Shown: positions 32,542-41,660 of the stretch, piece by piece
Numbering within the stretch: position 1 is the stretch's first letter
Layout of the letters: the number at the start of each line of letters is the position of its first letter
Assembly (NCBI GenBank): GCA_905187695.1
Contig: CAJJIY010000006.1
Location: forward strand, 1 to 59,917
Source: an uncultured Eubacteriales bacterium
GTDB lineage: Bacteria > Bacillota > Clostridia > Oscillospirales > CAG-272
DNA: 59,917 bases
Direction of reading: 5' to 3'
The notes under the pieces: model-generated
Told to the model about the DNA's origin: nothing
What the model saw: the letters and a program-made list of their open reading frames with translations, nothing else
Databases searched by the model: none
Translations under genes and position numbers: made by a program

Positions 32542-33990
32542 TTATTTACGGCTTTTTTTATGAATTGTACCGCGTTTCACCCTGAAAGCCGTCAAAAGTG
32601 CCTTCCCTTCCCTCCGGAAAGAAAACGCGCAAAGAACCGCCGTGAGGAGAAAAGTCAGGACATTATAAAAAAGCGGCAGACAGGCAAAAACCGCACTTGA
32701 TCCGACGGCAAGCGGCACAAACGGAAGAAAGCGCCAGATACGGACACGCAATCCCACCGTTTTTTTCAGGCTGACAAGCAAAAAAACAGCCGTCGCACAA
32801 TAACCGCAAAGAAAGGCAATGTTGGCCGCAACAACGCCCACGCCAAACCTGAAAAGAATCAAAATGACCAAAAGGTTGACCATTGCCCCCGAAAGCGTGG
32901 CAAAAAAAATGATTTTGTTGCGATGTGTGGTCTCAAACAGCGGCGTCAGGAAGGAACAGACCGTTGCCACAAAAGTGCCGAGCAACGCCAGCGGTATGAG
33001 CGGAACGGCCGCACTGTAGGAGACATCAATAAATCCGGGAAAAAGAAAGAGCCATATACGGACAAACGGAATAAGCAACAACACAGCCGCCATGAAGATG
33101 CGCAAAAAAAGATCGGTCTTTTCGGTATAATAACGCTCATCGCGCTCTTTTTCATAACCGCGCAGGAAAGATAGTTCCTGCCAGGCAAACTGAAAACAAG
33201 CCGAGGCAAAAATCAGGATTTTGGTAAACTTCACTGCTACCGCGTAATATCCGTTGGCCGCCGTGCCAAGCACGGCCGTCACCAGAACCCGATCCAATGA
33301 ATTCAGCAGCCAAAAGGCGGCACAGTTCGCGCCAAGCGGCAGGCAAAACCGTAAAAGGCGCGCAAGATCCGCCCGGTTCACCCGCCCATACCGGCAGGCA
33401 TCATAGACCCTGCAGCGGAAAAAGATCAGAAGCGAGGCCACGCCCGCCCCCACGCAAAAAGAGAGATAAAGAGCGCTGTAATCCCAGCGGAAAATCAAAA
33501 TGAGGATGAGGTTGAGCGCCACCTGAATCAACGTGGAGACCGAATTTGCAATCGCATAAAAAGCGGCGCATCCGCGCGCTCTGGCCACAAATCCCATGGC
33601 CATCAGCACAGAATTGGAAAGGCCGTAAAGCACAATGAGGAAAAAATAAGGCGGATGATAAAAGGCAAAAAGCAACAGCGATAAAAGAAGATATACGGTT
33701 CCGGAAGCAAGCATCAGAAAAAGGCCGGACACCAGGAGATCCCGGCGCTCTTCTTCCCCGCCCGGCAAGAGAAACCGCAGAATACCCACGCCAATATCCA
33801 AAAACAGCACGGAAGCCGTCAAAATCGATACGGCAACGGCGGAATCGTACATTCCCATATCCGTGGTGGGAATGTTGGCCGTATAAACCGGCAACATAAA
33901 AAAGACCACAATCTTGGAAAATACACTACCGAGGAGATAGCAAAAAGAAGAGCGGAAAAAGCGCCGGTGCGCGGCCGCAGGTTCAGTCAT
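32542..33990 (-). CDS. Wzx-type polysaccharide flippase
   Basis: Membrane protein of 482 residues with 12-14 predicted helices. The N-terminus (SSFCYLLGSVFSKIVVFFMLPVYT) and IPTTDMGMYDSAVAV match polysaccharide exporters of the MOP superfamily, which flip undecaprenyl-linked repeat units across the membrane. It follows an EpsG-like polymerase and a glycosyltransferase, the expected partners. ATG at 33990 has AGGAGGAG upstream. It ends with a basic tail. Confidence 0.88.
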   Translation of the reverse strand: MTEPAAAHRRFFRSSFCYLLGSVFSKIVVFFMLPVYTANIPTTDMGMYDSAVAVSILTASVLFLDIGVGILRFLLPGGEEERRDLLVSGLFLMLASGTVYLLLSLLLFAFYHPPYFFLIVLYGLSNSVLMAMGFVARARGCAAFYAIANSVSTLIQVALNLILILIFRWDYSALYLSFCVGAGVASLLIFFRCRVYDACRYGRVNRADLARLLRFCLPLGANCAAFWLLNSLDRVLVTAVLGTAANGYYAVAVKFTKILIFASACFQFAWQELSFLRGYEKERDERYYTEKTDLFLRIFMAAVLLLIPFVRIWLFLFPGFIDVSYSAAVPLIPLALLGTFVATVCSFLTPLFETTHRNKIIFFATLSGAMVNLLVILILFRFGVGVVAANIAFLCGYCATAVFLLVSLKKTVGLRVRIWRFLPFVPLAVGSSAVFACLPLFYNVLTFLLTAVLCAFSFRREGKALLTAFRVKRGTIHKKSRK

Positions 33991-34017
33991 TTTTTCTCCT
34001 CCTTTCAGTCAGCCGTC

Positions 34018-35130
34018 TCAGGTCTGCCAGAAAAATTGATAAGGCAAAGCGTCATACCAGATGCCGCTCCGGAAAAACAGCAAAACAACAAAATAAGAAA
34101 GACAGCAAAGCGATGCGCCAAGCGCCGCCGGACGCAACCCCCATTGCCTTTTTGAGGGTACATATTCTCCGGCAGGCAGAATCATCGGAATATAGAGCAG
34201 ATAAAAAATTTCAAAATAATTGAAGATCCGCTGTAGCTGTCCGAATCGCGTCATCATGGCGGCCACCACGCATCCGCTCAGCATGATAACCGTCAGAAGA
34301 TCCCGCTCGCGCGACATCTCCGCATCGTCCGGCGGCGGGTTTTTCCGGCTGAAATATAGCCTATAAATACCATATCCCGTGACCGTGGCAAACACGGCAA
34401 AAAAAACATACAACGCATCAAAGGTATAGGCTTTATACTCGGCGTAACGCGGCACGATCTTCTGGATCAGCCGCACGATCTGCAAAGTAAATGCAAAAGC
34501 AACCAGTGTGACCACCCCCCACGCTGGCAAAAGATAAAGCAACCGCCGGCGGTTCAGCCGTATCAACGAAAAAAGCGGGAATACCGCAAAAAGCAACGCG
34601 CTGGTGTGAAAAGAAGCGGCCAACAGTACCAGCAATTCATACCGGACATACTGCCGTTTCCGGAGAAATCCATAGGCGAAAAGAAACACCGAAACCGCCA
34701 GTCCCTGCCGCATCATGCTGAAGTAAAACGGATACAGCATCAGCGTAATGTAAAGAAAAAAGCCAAGGTAGATATTCTTTACATATCGGTAAATAAAGCG
34801 GGAAAACGAAAAATTGATAAAAACGGAAGTTAAAGCGATCAGCCATTGTCCGTTCCGGGTGAAAAGTCCCAAAAAAGCGCAAAGAAAGCGGAATCCCGGC
34901 TCTGTCCAGGAAGAAAAAAGCCATGTGTCCACAAATCCGCGCCCGGCAATTTTTTCAAAAACCTCTACAAAAGAGGCCGTGTCCCGTCCCACGCTCACGG
35001 CACGCATCGCACCGAAAAAAGCAAGGAGCACAAACGCCGTTATCGCGTATAACCGGCGGGTTCGTTCGGAATCATCCGGCAGGAGAAACCGCCAAAATAC
35101 CAAAAAAGCCAATAAAAGCACATAGACCAC
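34018..35130 (-). CDS. EpsG-family polysaccharide polymerase-like membrane protein
   Basis: Membrane protein of 370 residues with about ten helices and the EpsG landmark SVGRDTASFVEVFEKI near residue 50, followed by RFLCAFLGLFTRNGQWL and MRQGLAVSVFLFAYGFLRKR. EpsG proteins are thought to polymerise exopolysaccharide repeats. I chose GTG at 35130 because GGGAGGGAG lies 6-7 nt upstream and the hydrophobic N-terminus starts there; the longer open frame adds 39 unlike residues that overlap the glycosyltransferase gene. Confidence 0.85.
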   Translation of the reverse strand: MVYVLLLAFLVFWRFLLPDDSERTRRLYAITAFVLLAFFGAMRAVSVGRDTASFVEVFEKIAGRGFVDTWLFSSWTEPGFRFLCAFLGLFTRNGQWLIALTSVFINFSFSRFIYRYVKNIYLGFFLYITLMLYPFYFSMMRQGLAVSVFLFAYGFLRKRQYVRYELLVLLAASFHTSALLFAVFPLFSLIRLNRRRLLYLLPAWGVVTLVAFAFTLQIVRLIQKIVPRYAEYKAYTFDALYVFFAVFATVTGYGIYRLYFSRKNPPPDDAEMSRERDLLTVIMLSGCVVAAMMTRFGQLQRIFNYFEIFYLLYIPMILPAGEYVPSKRQWGLRPAALGASLCCLSYFVVLLFFRSGIWYDALPYQFFWQT

Positions 35131-35161
35131 AGTTTCTCCCTCCCCTCCTGTAGATGATTTC

Positions 35162-36253
35162 TCAAAAGCGATGCGTCCGGTAAAAAGAAAGCAACCGGTT
35201 TGCCGTCGCACAAAGGTCAAAACCGGCGGCGGCCACCCTCCCGGCATAAACGCCGCGATCCGCAGGTGCGTTTTTCCCCATAGCCCGGCAAAATGCGTCC
35301 TTTTCGGAAAGCGGGCAAAGCGAAACCAGATCCGTCACGGCGGCCTCGGCCGAAACCGTATCCGGAACCACCGCGGGAAGCCCCGCCGCCTGCGCCTCAA
35401 TCAGCGAAATCGGCAATCCCTCAAACCGGGAACTCAGCAAAAACAGATCCATTCCGCTGTATAATACCGGAAGGTCGCTCCGCATCCCCAAAAACACAAC
35501 CGATCCGGCCGGAAGGCGCTTTTCAGCACGCCGCCGCACCGATGCAAGCGTTTCCCCTTCCCCGGCAAAAAAAAGCCGGGCGTCGGGATCTTTTTTAAAA
35601 TAATTTTCAAAAACGGTCAGCGCGGCTTTATGATTTTTCTGACGGCTGAAACGGGCCGCCATCAAAACCGCCTTTGTCCCTTCCCGGATCCCCAGGACAT
35701 TTCGCGCAGTTTCTCTTTTTTGGGTCGAAAACGCATAGGCGCCGGTATCAATTCCGTTATAAAGAAGCAGGACGCGCCCCTTTGTCAGATTTTTTTCTCC
35801 GAAAGCACTGCGTGCCGCCGCCTTACCGCAGGCAACAAAATCCGTTGCATACCGGCGCCCCAGCCAAAACGCCCAGGATCTGAAAAGCGCCATCGGAGTA
35901 AAGGCACCGGCATAGGCGGCGTGTGAATGCTGAATCCGGAAAGGCACCCCGCATTTTTTGGCCGCGCGGAGCGAAAGATACCCCCACTCGGTCGTATGCA
36001 CATGAACCACATCCGGCCGATACTGAAGGAAAAGCCGGCAAAGCGCACGCTGGTGCGCAAAATAATGCTTGCGACACGGAATCAGGTGGATGGTCACGCC
36101 CAATTGCCGGAACGCCTCAGCACAGGGAGCATAATCAATCCGGTGCGCGATCACATGAAATTCCGTCTCCGGCGGCATCTTTTCGATCAGACGCAAAAGC
36201 AAGGTTTCAACACCGCCGCCCTCAAATCCGGAAATCACATGAAAAACCCGCAT
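35162..36253 (-). CDS. Glycosyltransferase family 4/1 (EpsF-like)
   Basis: Cytoplasmic GT-B sugar transferase of 363 residues. It starts MRVFHVISGFEGGGVETLLL, has VVHVHTTEWGYLSLRAAK and HSHAAYAGA in the acceptor domain, and in the donor domain RFSRQKNHKAAL, FFAGEGETL and the signature SSRFEGLPISLIEAQAAGLPAV. First gene of a three-gene operon with the EpsG-like polymerase and flippase. Donor and acceptor are unknown; the locus is too small to make a whole repeat unit, so other transferases must be elsewhere. Confidence 0.92.
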   Translation of the reverse strand: MRVFHVISGFEGGGVETLLLRLIEKMPPETEFHVIAHRIDYAPCAEAFRQLGVTIHLIPCRKHYFAHQRALCRLFLQYRPDVVHVHTTEWGYLSLRAAKKCGVPFRIQHSHAAYAGAFTPMALFRSWAFWLGRRYATDFVACGKAAARSAFGEKNLTKGRVLLLYNGIDTGAYAFSTQKRETARNVLGIREGTKAVLMAARFSRQKNHKAALTVFENYFKKDPDARLFFAGEGETLASVRRRAEKRLPAGSVVFLGMRSDLPVLYSGMDLFLLSSRFEGLPISLIEAQAAGLPAVVPDTVSAEAAVTDLVSLCPLSEKDAFCRAMGKNAPADRGVYAGRVAAAGFDLCATANRLLSFYRTHRF

Positions 36254-36292
36254 GACGCTCTCCTTTCCCGGAATCGCTTCCGCATTTTATTC

Positions 36293-36321
36293 ATTATACT
36301 ATATTTCAGATAAAAAATCAA
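36293..36321 (-). promoter_or_regulatory. Sigma-A promoter of the polysaccharide operon
   Basis: TTGATT (36321-36316), 17-bp spacer, perfect TATAAT (36298-36293) on the minus strand, 40 bp before the glycosyltransferase ATG. Confidence 0.8.
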
Positions 36322-36332
36322 GGAGCAAAAGC

Positions 36333-36360
36333 AAAAGAGCGGCGTCAACACCGCTCTTTT
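36333..36360 (-). terminator. Intrinsic terminator after the small membrane protein gene
   Basis: Minus strand AAAGAGCGG pairs with CCGCTCTTT across a 9-nt loop, followed by TGCTTTTG; ends the uvrC-to-membrane-protein run. Confidence 0.8.
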
Positions 36361-36879
36361 TCAGGAAAACCGAATATGAAGCACAATCAGCCCATAGGCA
36401 AGATAAATGGCAGAGAGGACAAAAGAAAAGATGGCCGCCCCGATAAAAAGGAGTTCTTCCGCCCCCGAAAGGAAAACCACCAACATCAGCAGTCCCGTAA
36501 AAATTTTGGGCACTTCCCGCTTCATTTGTCCTTTATGGTCTTTGACCAGCAACACCCGGACAAACGGCAGTACAATGGAATAAACCGACAAAAGCAAAAG
36601 CAGGAAATCGGCCTGCAGCAGCATCAGAGCCACACCCAGAAGGATAGCGAAAAGCGCCATAACAAGATTCAGCCATTCTCCGCGTTCCCGAATGTGCATG
36701 AGCGCCAGAAAAAGCGCGGGCAGGTTCATCACCGCCGTCAGAAGCCCCAGCGCAATAATTAAGATCTCAAAAGCTTCACTGGCATAGGGCGCGAGCAACA
36801 GGAACGCGACCCCCACCATCACTCCGAAAAGCACCGAAAAAATGATCCGTAAGAGATAATATTTTTTATAGGCGTTCAT
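36361..36879 (-). CDS. Small polytopic membrane protein, DUF308/HdeD-like
   Basis: The 172-residue protein has five or six hydrophobic segments (for example RIIFSVLFGVMVGVAFLLL, ILIIALGLLTAVMNLPALFL, LVMALFAILLGVALMLL) and one basic cytoplasmic loop (KDHKGQMKREVPK). The size and helix pattern resemble the DUF308/HdeD group, whose function is mostly unknown; I do not assign a role. It overlaps the EamA transporter gene by 14 nt and is last in a coupled operon. Confidence 0.75.
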   Translation of the reverse strand: MNAYKKYYLLRIIFSVLFGVMVGVAFLLLAPYASEAFEILIIALGLLTAVMNLPALFLALMHIRERGEWLNLVMALFAILLGVALMLLQADFLLLLLSVYSIVLPFVRVLLVKDHKGQMKREVPKIFTGLLMLVVFLSGAEELLFIGAAIFSFVLSAIYLAYGLIVLHIRFS

Positions 36880-37765
36880 CTTTTTTCCTCCGGGTAAAAG
36901 TCAGGTTGCAGAGCAATATGGCACCAAGGACCATCAACATTCCGAAGATCGCGGGCAGGTCAGGAAGCGGATCACCCAAAAAGAGAACTCCGACCAGCGC
37001 CGCCGTGACCGGTTCGGTGGCGGCCAACACTGCCGCTTTTCCGTTTTCCACGACCGTAAGACTGAGCGTATAAAGAAGATACGGTGCCAATGTGGAAAAC
37101 ACCGATAAAACGAAAAGAAAGACGATCGGTGTGCCCTTGGACAGTGCCGAAAAGGCGGCCGGGAGATCCGAAAAAGGCAATAGCGTCAGCGACGAGAAAA
37201 AGAAAGTGTACACGCTGACCGTTTCGCTGGAATATCCGCGCGACAGCGCAAAACGGCTGAAAATACTGTAAAGCGCATAGCTAAGACCCGCACCCAATCC
37301 GAAAAGAAGCGTTTGCGGCGTAATGCCGATCCCGCCCAAAATACCCGAGACCAGCGCGCACCCCACCACCACCAGCAGAACTGATGCGGCCTTGCGCAAG
37401 GTGAATTTTTCTTTGAAAAAGAAAGCCGATAAAATGAGCACAAATACCGGCGAGGTATAAAGCAAAATGGCCGCAACCGCCAGCGTGGTCAGGCGAATGG
37501 TGGTAAAATAACAGATATTGAACATGGCCAGGCTGACCACGCCGGTCCCGATAAAACACCACAGATCTTTCAGGCGAATCCGGAAAGCCGTTCTTTTGAA
37601 AATGAGCAGATAGACCGAAAAAAGGCAAAAGGCCAAAAAAGAGCGGAAAAAGCTGATGTTAAAGGAAGACAGGCCGGCCGCCGTCAGCGCTCGGACCGAA
37701 ATACCGGTACAGCCCCACAGACAGCCCGCCAAAAGGGCGCACAGCGCGCCGATTTTTTTGTTCAT
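36866..37765 (-). CDS. DMT-superfamily transporter, EamA type
   Basis: Drug/metabolite transporter of 299 residues with ten helices in two EamA repeats. It starts MNKKIGALCALLAGCLWGCT and has the repeat signatures FFRSFLAFCLF and AVLAATEPVTAALVGVLFLG. ATG at 37765 is preceded by GAGGG and overlaps the coaD stop by 4 nt (ATGA); the long open frame upstream lies in coaD. Substrate unknown; EamA carriers often export amino acids or related metabolites. Confidence 0.9.
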   Translation of the reverse strand: MNKKIGALCALLAGCLWGCTGISVRALTAAGLSSFNISFFRSFLAFCLFSVYLLIFKRTAFRIRLKDLWCFIGTGVVSLAMFNICYFTTIRLTTLAVAAILLYTSPVFVLILSAFFFKEKFTLRKAASVLLVVVGCALVSGILGGIGITPQTLLFGLGAGLSYALYSIFSRFALSRGYSSETVSVYTFFFSSLTLLPFSDLPAAFSALSKGTPIVFLFVLSVFSTLAPYLLYTLSLTVVENGKAAVLAATEPVTAALVGVLFLGDPLPDLPAIFGMLMVLGAILLCNLTFTRRKKDERL

Positions 37766-38244
37766 AAACTTTTCCCTCTTTCTTTGCAATAGGCAATCAC
37801 CGCCGGCGCAAGCAGATTTTCCGGAAATCTGCCGGACGCCAATTCCGCCCGGGCACGCGTGGAAGAGATTTCTTCCGCGTCTTTTGCGGCCGGTAAAAGC
37901 AGCGTTTTTGCACGCGGATTGCACGACAGATTGTAGGCCGCCATTTCTTCTTCATACCGGCGGTCGGTCTCGTTCCGGACGCCCTTGACAATAATATCCG
38001 CGTGCAGTTCGTCAAACAGATCCACCAGTAATCCCTCACTGGCAACCACACGCACGCGCGGCAGACCGGCCACCGTCAGTTCTGCCAGACGGCGGCGGGT
38101 CGGCAGATCGAAAAGATAGGTTTTTTTGTCGTTGTTCATCACGGCAACCACCGCTTCATCATAGCGTTTCAGCGCTTCCTTCACCAGAGACAGATGCCCC
38201 AGGGTCATCGGATCAAAACTCCCCGGAATCAACGCAAGACTCAT
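37762..38244 (-). CDS. coaD: Pantetheine-phosphate adenylyltransferase
   Basis: Penultimate step of coenzyme A synthesis. The 160-residue protein begins ALIPGSFDPMTLGHLSLVKEA, with the nucleotidyltransferase TxGH motif, and has VRNETDRRYEEEMAAYNL and ISSTRARAELA, the conserved (I)SS(T)xxR signature. ATG at 38244 has AGGAGG upstream and overlaps rsmD by 4 nt. rsmD-coaD adjacency is common in Gram-positives. Confidence 0.95.
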   Translation of the reverse strand: MSLALIPGSFDPMTLGHLSLVKEALKRYDEAVVAVMNNDKKTYLFDLPTRRRLAELTVAGLPRVRVVASEGLLVDLFDELHADIIVKGVRNETDRRYEEEMAAYNLSCNPRAKTLLLPAAKDAEEISSTRARAELASGRFPENLLAPAVIAYCKERGKSL

Positions 38245-38819
38245 CTTTTTTCCTCCTGAAGCGTGAGAAAAAGCACCGTTGCCACACCGTATCTGGCCTC
38301 CCGCCGCACAGCAAAAGCAGAGGCCAGCGCGGCATCCCCACCAAACACATCCGCGGTTTTGCCCGCCTCGCAGACCACAATACTTTCCCTTTTCAAAAGA
38401 CCGCATGAGTGCAAAAGCGAAAGGCACCCCGGCAACAGACCGGCCGCGTAAGGGGGATCCAGAAACACAAGATCAAAGGGTTCCCCTTCATAAGTGCGAA
38501 GCAGTGAAACCGCGTCGGATTTTCGCACCGTGCATTGCTTTTCCAGGTGTGTGTGCCGGATATTGGTCTCCAATGCCGCAAGCGCCGCATCGTCTCGGTC
38601 CGCAAACAGCGCAAAATCCGCCCCGCGTGAAAGCGCCTCCAATCCGAGCTGACCGGAACCGGCAAACAGATCCAGCACCCGCGCCCCCGCAAAGGTAGTA
38701 AAACCGTTTAAAATAGAAAAAATCGCTTCTTTGGCCCGCTCGGAAGTGGGGCGGGTGGTTTCGCCCGCCGGTGCGATCAGTTTCGCGCCGCGCGCGGTAC
38801 CGGTGATGATCCGCATCAT
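38241..38819 (-). CDS. rsmD: 16S rRNA (guanine(966)-N(2))-methyltransferase
   Basis: Class I SAM methyltransferase of 192 residues. It starts RIITGTARGAKLIAP, has RPTSERAKEAIFSIL, the SAM loop VLDLFAGSGQLGLEALSRGA and the catalytic LVFLDPPYAAG. Two consecutive ATG codons (38819, 38816) are possible; both overlap the uvrC stop. Coupled to uvrC and coaD. Confidence 0.95.
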   Translation of the reverse strand: MMRIITGTARGAKLIAPAGETTRPTSERAKEAIFSILNGFTTFAGARVLDLFAGSGQLGLEALSRGADFALFADRDDAALAALETNIRHTHLEKQCTVRKSDAVSLLRTYEGEPFDLVFLDPPYAAGLLPGCLSLLHSCGLLKRESIVVCEAGKTADVFGGDAALASAFAVRREARYGVATVLFLTLQEEKR

Positions 38820-40669
38820 GATTCTTTGTCCCCTTCCGTTGGGTGCAGTGCCCCGTATATTTCAGACGCCAGTTTGTCGCCGATCCCGGGTGCCTTTCTG
38901 AGATCTTCCACGGTGGCGCGCCGGAGCGGTGCGAGACCGCCGAAATGAGCGAGAATGGCTTTGGCCTTTTCTTTTCCGATGCCCGGAATTTCAAGCAGAA
39001 CAGAACGCCGGAGCGTTTTTCCTTTTACCGCGCTCATCTGTCTCACCGCATATCGGTGCACTTCTTCCTGAATGGCATAAATCATTCTGAAAACGCCCTC
39101 GTCTTTGACAATGGAAATTTCCGCGTCCTCCCGGCAAAGCGCTCTGGTTTTGTGGAAATCATCCTTCACCATACCGAAAACCGGTACCGCAATCCCCAGT
39201 GAACCAAGCAGTTCCTTTGCCATGGCGACATGGGTCTTTCCGCCGTCCAGTAAAATTAGATCCGGCAACAGCGAGAAAGCCCCCTTTTCATCCGAAAGAT
39301 GCGAAAAGCGGCGGGAAAGCGCTTCCCGCATGGAGGCATAGTCATCGGTTCCCTCCACGGTTCTGATGCGGAAGGTGCGATAATCGCTTTTTTTGAATTT
39401 TCCTTTTTCCCATACGATCATGCCGCAGGTTTTGTGTTCCGCGCCGAAGTTGGAAATATCATAGCTTTCGATCCGCTCGGGCAAGACTTCCAGCGCCAGC
39501 AGTTTGGCCAGCCTAAAAAGAGTTTCGTCCCGTTCTTCCCGCGCGGCTTCGGCCGTCCGGCATTTTTCGCGCGCATTGGACACCGCCAATTCGCACAGCG
39601 TATGCCCGTCCCCGCGCTCCGGCGTATAAAGTTGCACCCGGTGCCCGGCTGAGAGCGACAGCGAATCGCAAAGAGGCGCGGATTCTTCCGGCGAAAGAGA
39701 AAATGAAAGCAGAATTTTCGGGGGGATCTCTGTCCGGTGGCGATAGTGGTCAAAAAGAAACGCCGTCAGCGCTTCTTCTTCCGAGAGCAGATCATCCGCA
39801 CCGAAAAAGAACTCATCGCGGTCAATAAGCGCGCCTTCGCGCACATAAAAAATCACCAACGCTCCGCCGTTTTCGGCATGATAAAAACCGATCACATCTT
39901 CGCTTACCTGAGGGTCCGCCACCACTTTTTGCTTTTGAGAAAGGCTTTCCACAGCCCGGAGCGTATCCCGGAGCGTCGCGGCTTTTTCAAAGAGTTCCGC
40001 CTGCGCCGCCTCGTACATTTCGGCAGTCAGCGTGCGGCGCACCGCCGCGGTATTTCCGCGCAGAATCTGCGCCGCCCGCTCGATCAGCTCGTCATAAGTT
40101 TCTTTTTCCACATGGCCGGTACAAAGTCCGCAGCAACGCCCCATCTGATAGTAAAGGCAGGGGCGTCCTTTGCCGATGTCCCGCGGGAACTGGCGCTTGC
40201 AGGCAGGCAGATGAAGGGTCTGCTGCAAATTCCGCAGCACGCTCCCGGCCACAGACACGCCGGAATAAGGCCCGAAATAGCGTCCCCCGTCCGAACGGCG
40301 CGTTCTTGTAAAAACAAGCCGGGGATATTCTTCTTTGGTAATTTTAATATATGGATAGGATTTTGCGTCTTTCAGGCGGATGTTGTATTTGGGCGTATAT
40401 TGCTTGATGAGCGTGTTTTCCAGTGTCAGCGCTTCAATTTCCGTGTCACAGAGATAATAGCGGAAATCCGCGACCATAGAGACCATCCGGGCGGTTTTGG
40501 CATTTTTTTCGCCGTTGCGAAAATACTGAGAGACGCGATTGCGCAGTTTGCGGGATTTGCCGACATAAATGACCTTTCCGTTTCGGTCTTCCATCAAGTA
40601 GACTCCGGGCGTCAGCGGCAGGTCGTTTGCTTTTTCAAGCAAAGCTTCCCTGCTTTTCGCTTTTTGCAA
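38816..40669 (-). CDS. uvrC: Excinuclease ABC subunit C
   Basis: Makes both incisions in nucleotide excision repair. The 617-residue protein has the GIY-YIG domain (GVYLMEDRNGKVIYVGKS), a Cys-rich segment (PCLYYQMGRCCGLC), a UVR region, the RNase H-like domain (SYDISNFGAEHKTCGMIVWEKG; DLILLDGGKTHV) and two C-terminal helix-hairpin-helix motifs (IPGIGKEKAKAILAHFGG; APGIGDKLASEIY). The start is a TTG with GGAGGTG 9 nt upstream; the nearby ATG is out of frame. First gene of the coupled uvrC-rsmD-coaD-EamA run. Confidence 0.97.
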   Translation of the reverse strand: MQKAKSREALLEKANDLPLTPGVYLMEDRNGKVIYVGKSRKLRNRVSQYFRNGEKNAKTARMVSMVADFRYYLCDTEIEALTLENTLIKQYTPKYNIRLKDAKSYPYIKITKEEYPRLVFTRTRRSDGGRYFGPYSGVSVAGSVLRNLQQTLHLPACKRQFPRDIGKGRPCLYYQMGRCCGLCTGHVEKETYDELIERAAQILRGNTAAVRRTLTAEMYEAAQAELFEKAATLRDTLRAVESLSQKQKVVADPQVSEDVIGFYHAENGGALVIFYVREGALIDRDEFFFGADDLLSEEEALTAFLFDHYRHRTEIPPKILLSFSLSPEESAPLCDSLSLSAGHRVQLYTPERGDGHTLCELAVSNAREKCRTAEAAREERDETLFRLAKLLALEVLPERIESYDISNFGAEHKTCGMIVWEKGKFKKSDYRTFRIRTVEGTDDYASMREALSRRFSHLSDEKGAFSLLPDLILLDGGKTHVAMAKELLGSLGIAVPVFGMVKDDFHKTRALCREDAEISIVKDEGVFRMIYAIQEEVHRYAVRQMSAVKGKTLRRSVLLEIPGIGKEKAKAILAHFGGLAPLRRATVEDLRKAPGIGDKLASEIYGALHPTEGDKES

Positions 40670-40688
40670 ACCGCATCACCTCCATCCG

Positions 40689-40716
40689 AAAAAAGGGGGC
40701 GCCAAACGGCGCCCCG
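40689..40716 (-). terminator. Intrinsic terminator of ptsH
   Basis: GGGGCGCC pairs with GGCGCCCC across AAAC, followed on the minus strand by TTTTTT. It lies only 20 nt before uvrC, which has no obvious promoter, so partial read-through is likely. Confidence 0.85.
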
Positions 40717-40741
40717 ATACGACGGAAAACCCCGTCAGTCA

Positions 40742-41005
40742 TCAGTCTTGAAAACCGGTGTTGATCAGTGCCTCCAGGCCGTCCAAAGCGTCCTTTTCGT
40801 CCGATCCGTCCGCAATCAGTTTCACGGTCATACCTTTGGCGATCCCCAACGACAAAACGCCCAACAGGCTCTTGGCGTTAACGCGCCGATCGTCCTTTTC
40901 CACATAAACAGAGCACTTGTACGAGCTGGCCTTTTGAATAAAAAAGGTGGCAGGCCGCGCGTGCAGGCCAATCGCATTGATGATGGTAACATCCCGTGAA
41001 ATCAT
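40742..41005 (-). CDS. ptsH: Phosphocarrier protein HPr
   Basis: Phosphotransfer protein of the sugar PTS. With the start at 41005 the 87-residue protein places the phosphorylated His in GLHARPATF exactly at residue 15 and the regulatory Ser in NAKSLLGVL exactly at 46, the classical numbering, which supports this start over the in-frame ATG at 41020. GGAG lies 9 nt upstream. Ser46 implies control by HPr kinase and a role in carbon catabolite repression. No ptsI or hprK is in the window. Confidence 0.94.
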   Translation of the reverse strand: MISRDVTIINAIGLHARPATFFIQKASSYKCSVYVEKDDRRVNAKSLLGVLSLGIAKGMTVKLIADGSDEKDALDGLEALINTGFQD

Positions 41006-41063
41006 AGATAACCGCTCCATTCTTTCAATTCAACATAAGGGTCAAAAAAATTTCCTTTTTAAT

Positions 41064-41092
41064 AGTATAACAAATGAAAAAGCAAAAATCAA
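41064..41092 (-). promoter_or_regulatory. Sigma-A promoter of ptsH
   Basis: TTGATT (41092-41087), 17-bp spacer, TATACT (41069-41064) on the minus strand, about 60 bp before the ptsH start. Confidence 0.75.
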
Positions 41093-41183
41093 TGGGCATT
41101 TTCTCTTGATTTTGCAATCGGACCGCTTGTGCTTCTGTTCATTTTGACAAAACCGGCGCGTTTCAAGGGGGAATTCTGCATCC

Positions 41184-41660
41184 TCAGCCAACCCCTTTGA
41201 TTTCGATAATCCGAATCACAAAAGTAACGCTTTCAGTGCAAAGCGTGATCTTTTCGTTCACAGCCAACGGCGTTTGCCCGTTGAGAAGAAAGTTTTCATC
41301 CCGGAAGACACCTTTGACATTTACCGAACCGGAAACGATCTTTCCCCTGCCCCCGTCCGGCGCGGCCGTTTCGCTGTTTTGGCGGTTGCTGACAAACAGC
41401 GCGCCGACCGTTTCTTTTTTCTGATTCTCCTGCGTTCCCGGCAAAAAGACCGTTTGCCCGCTTTGAAGCATCACCGCCGTTTGAGCCGGAAGGGTTTCGC
41501 TTTCAAACTGAATGGCATAATCCGCGCTGGTATAGCCGACCGAAAAAAGATTCTGCAGGTTATGTCTTTGAAAAACGCAGATCATGGAAAGAACCAATAA
41601 AACGATCAGGGACAGATCAAAAAGATTCAGGCGAAAACCGTTTTTCTCTTCTTTATTCAT
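41184..41660 (-). CDS. Membrane-anchored DUF4330-like protein
   Basis: The 158-residue protein has one N-terminal helix (LFDLSLIVLLVLSMICVF) after a short basic start, then a beta-rich extracytoplasmic domain (AVMLQSGQTVFLPG; GKIVSGSVNVKGVF; ITLCTESVTFVIRII). This resembles DUF4330 proteins that accompany polysaccharide genes in Clostridia; function unknown. It is last in the rimM-trmD-ligase run and overlaps the preceding gene by 8 nt. The preceding gene has the same layout, so they may form a pair. Confidence 0.7.
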   Translation of the reverse strand: MNKEEKNGFRLNLFDLSLIVLLVLSMICVFQRHNLQNLFSVGYTSADYAIQFESETLPAQTAVMLQSGQTVFLPGTQENQKKETVGALFVSNRQNSETAAPDGGRGKIVSGSVNVKGVFRDENFLLNGQTPLAVNEKITLCTESVTFVIRIIEIKGVG

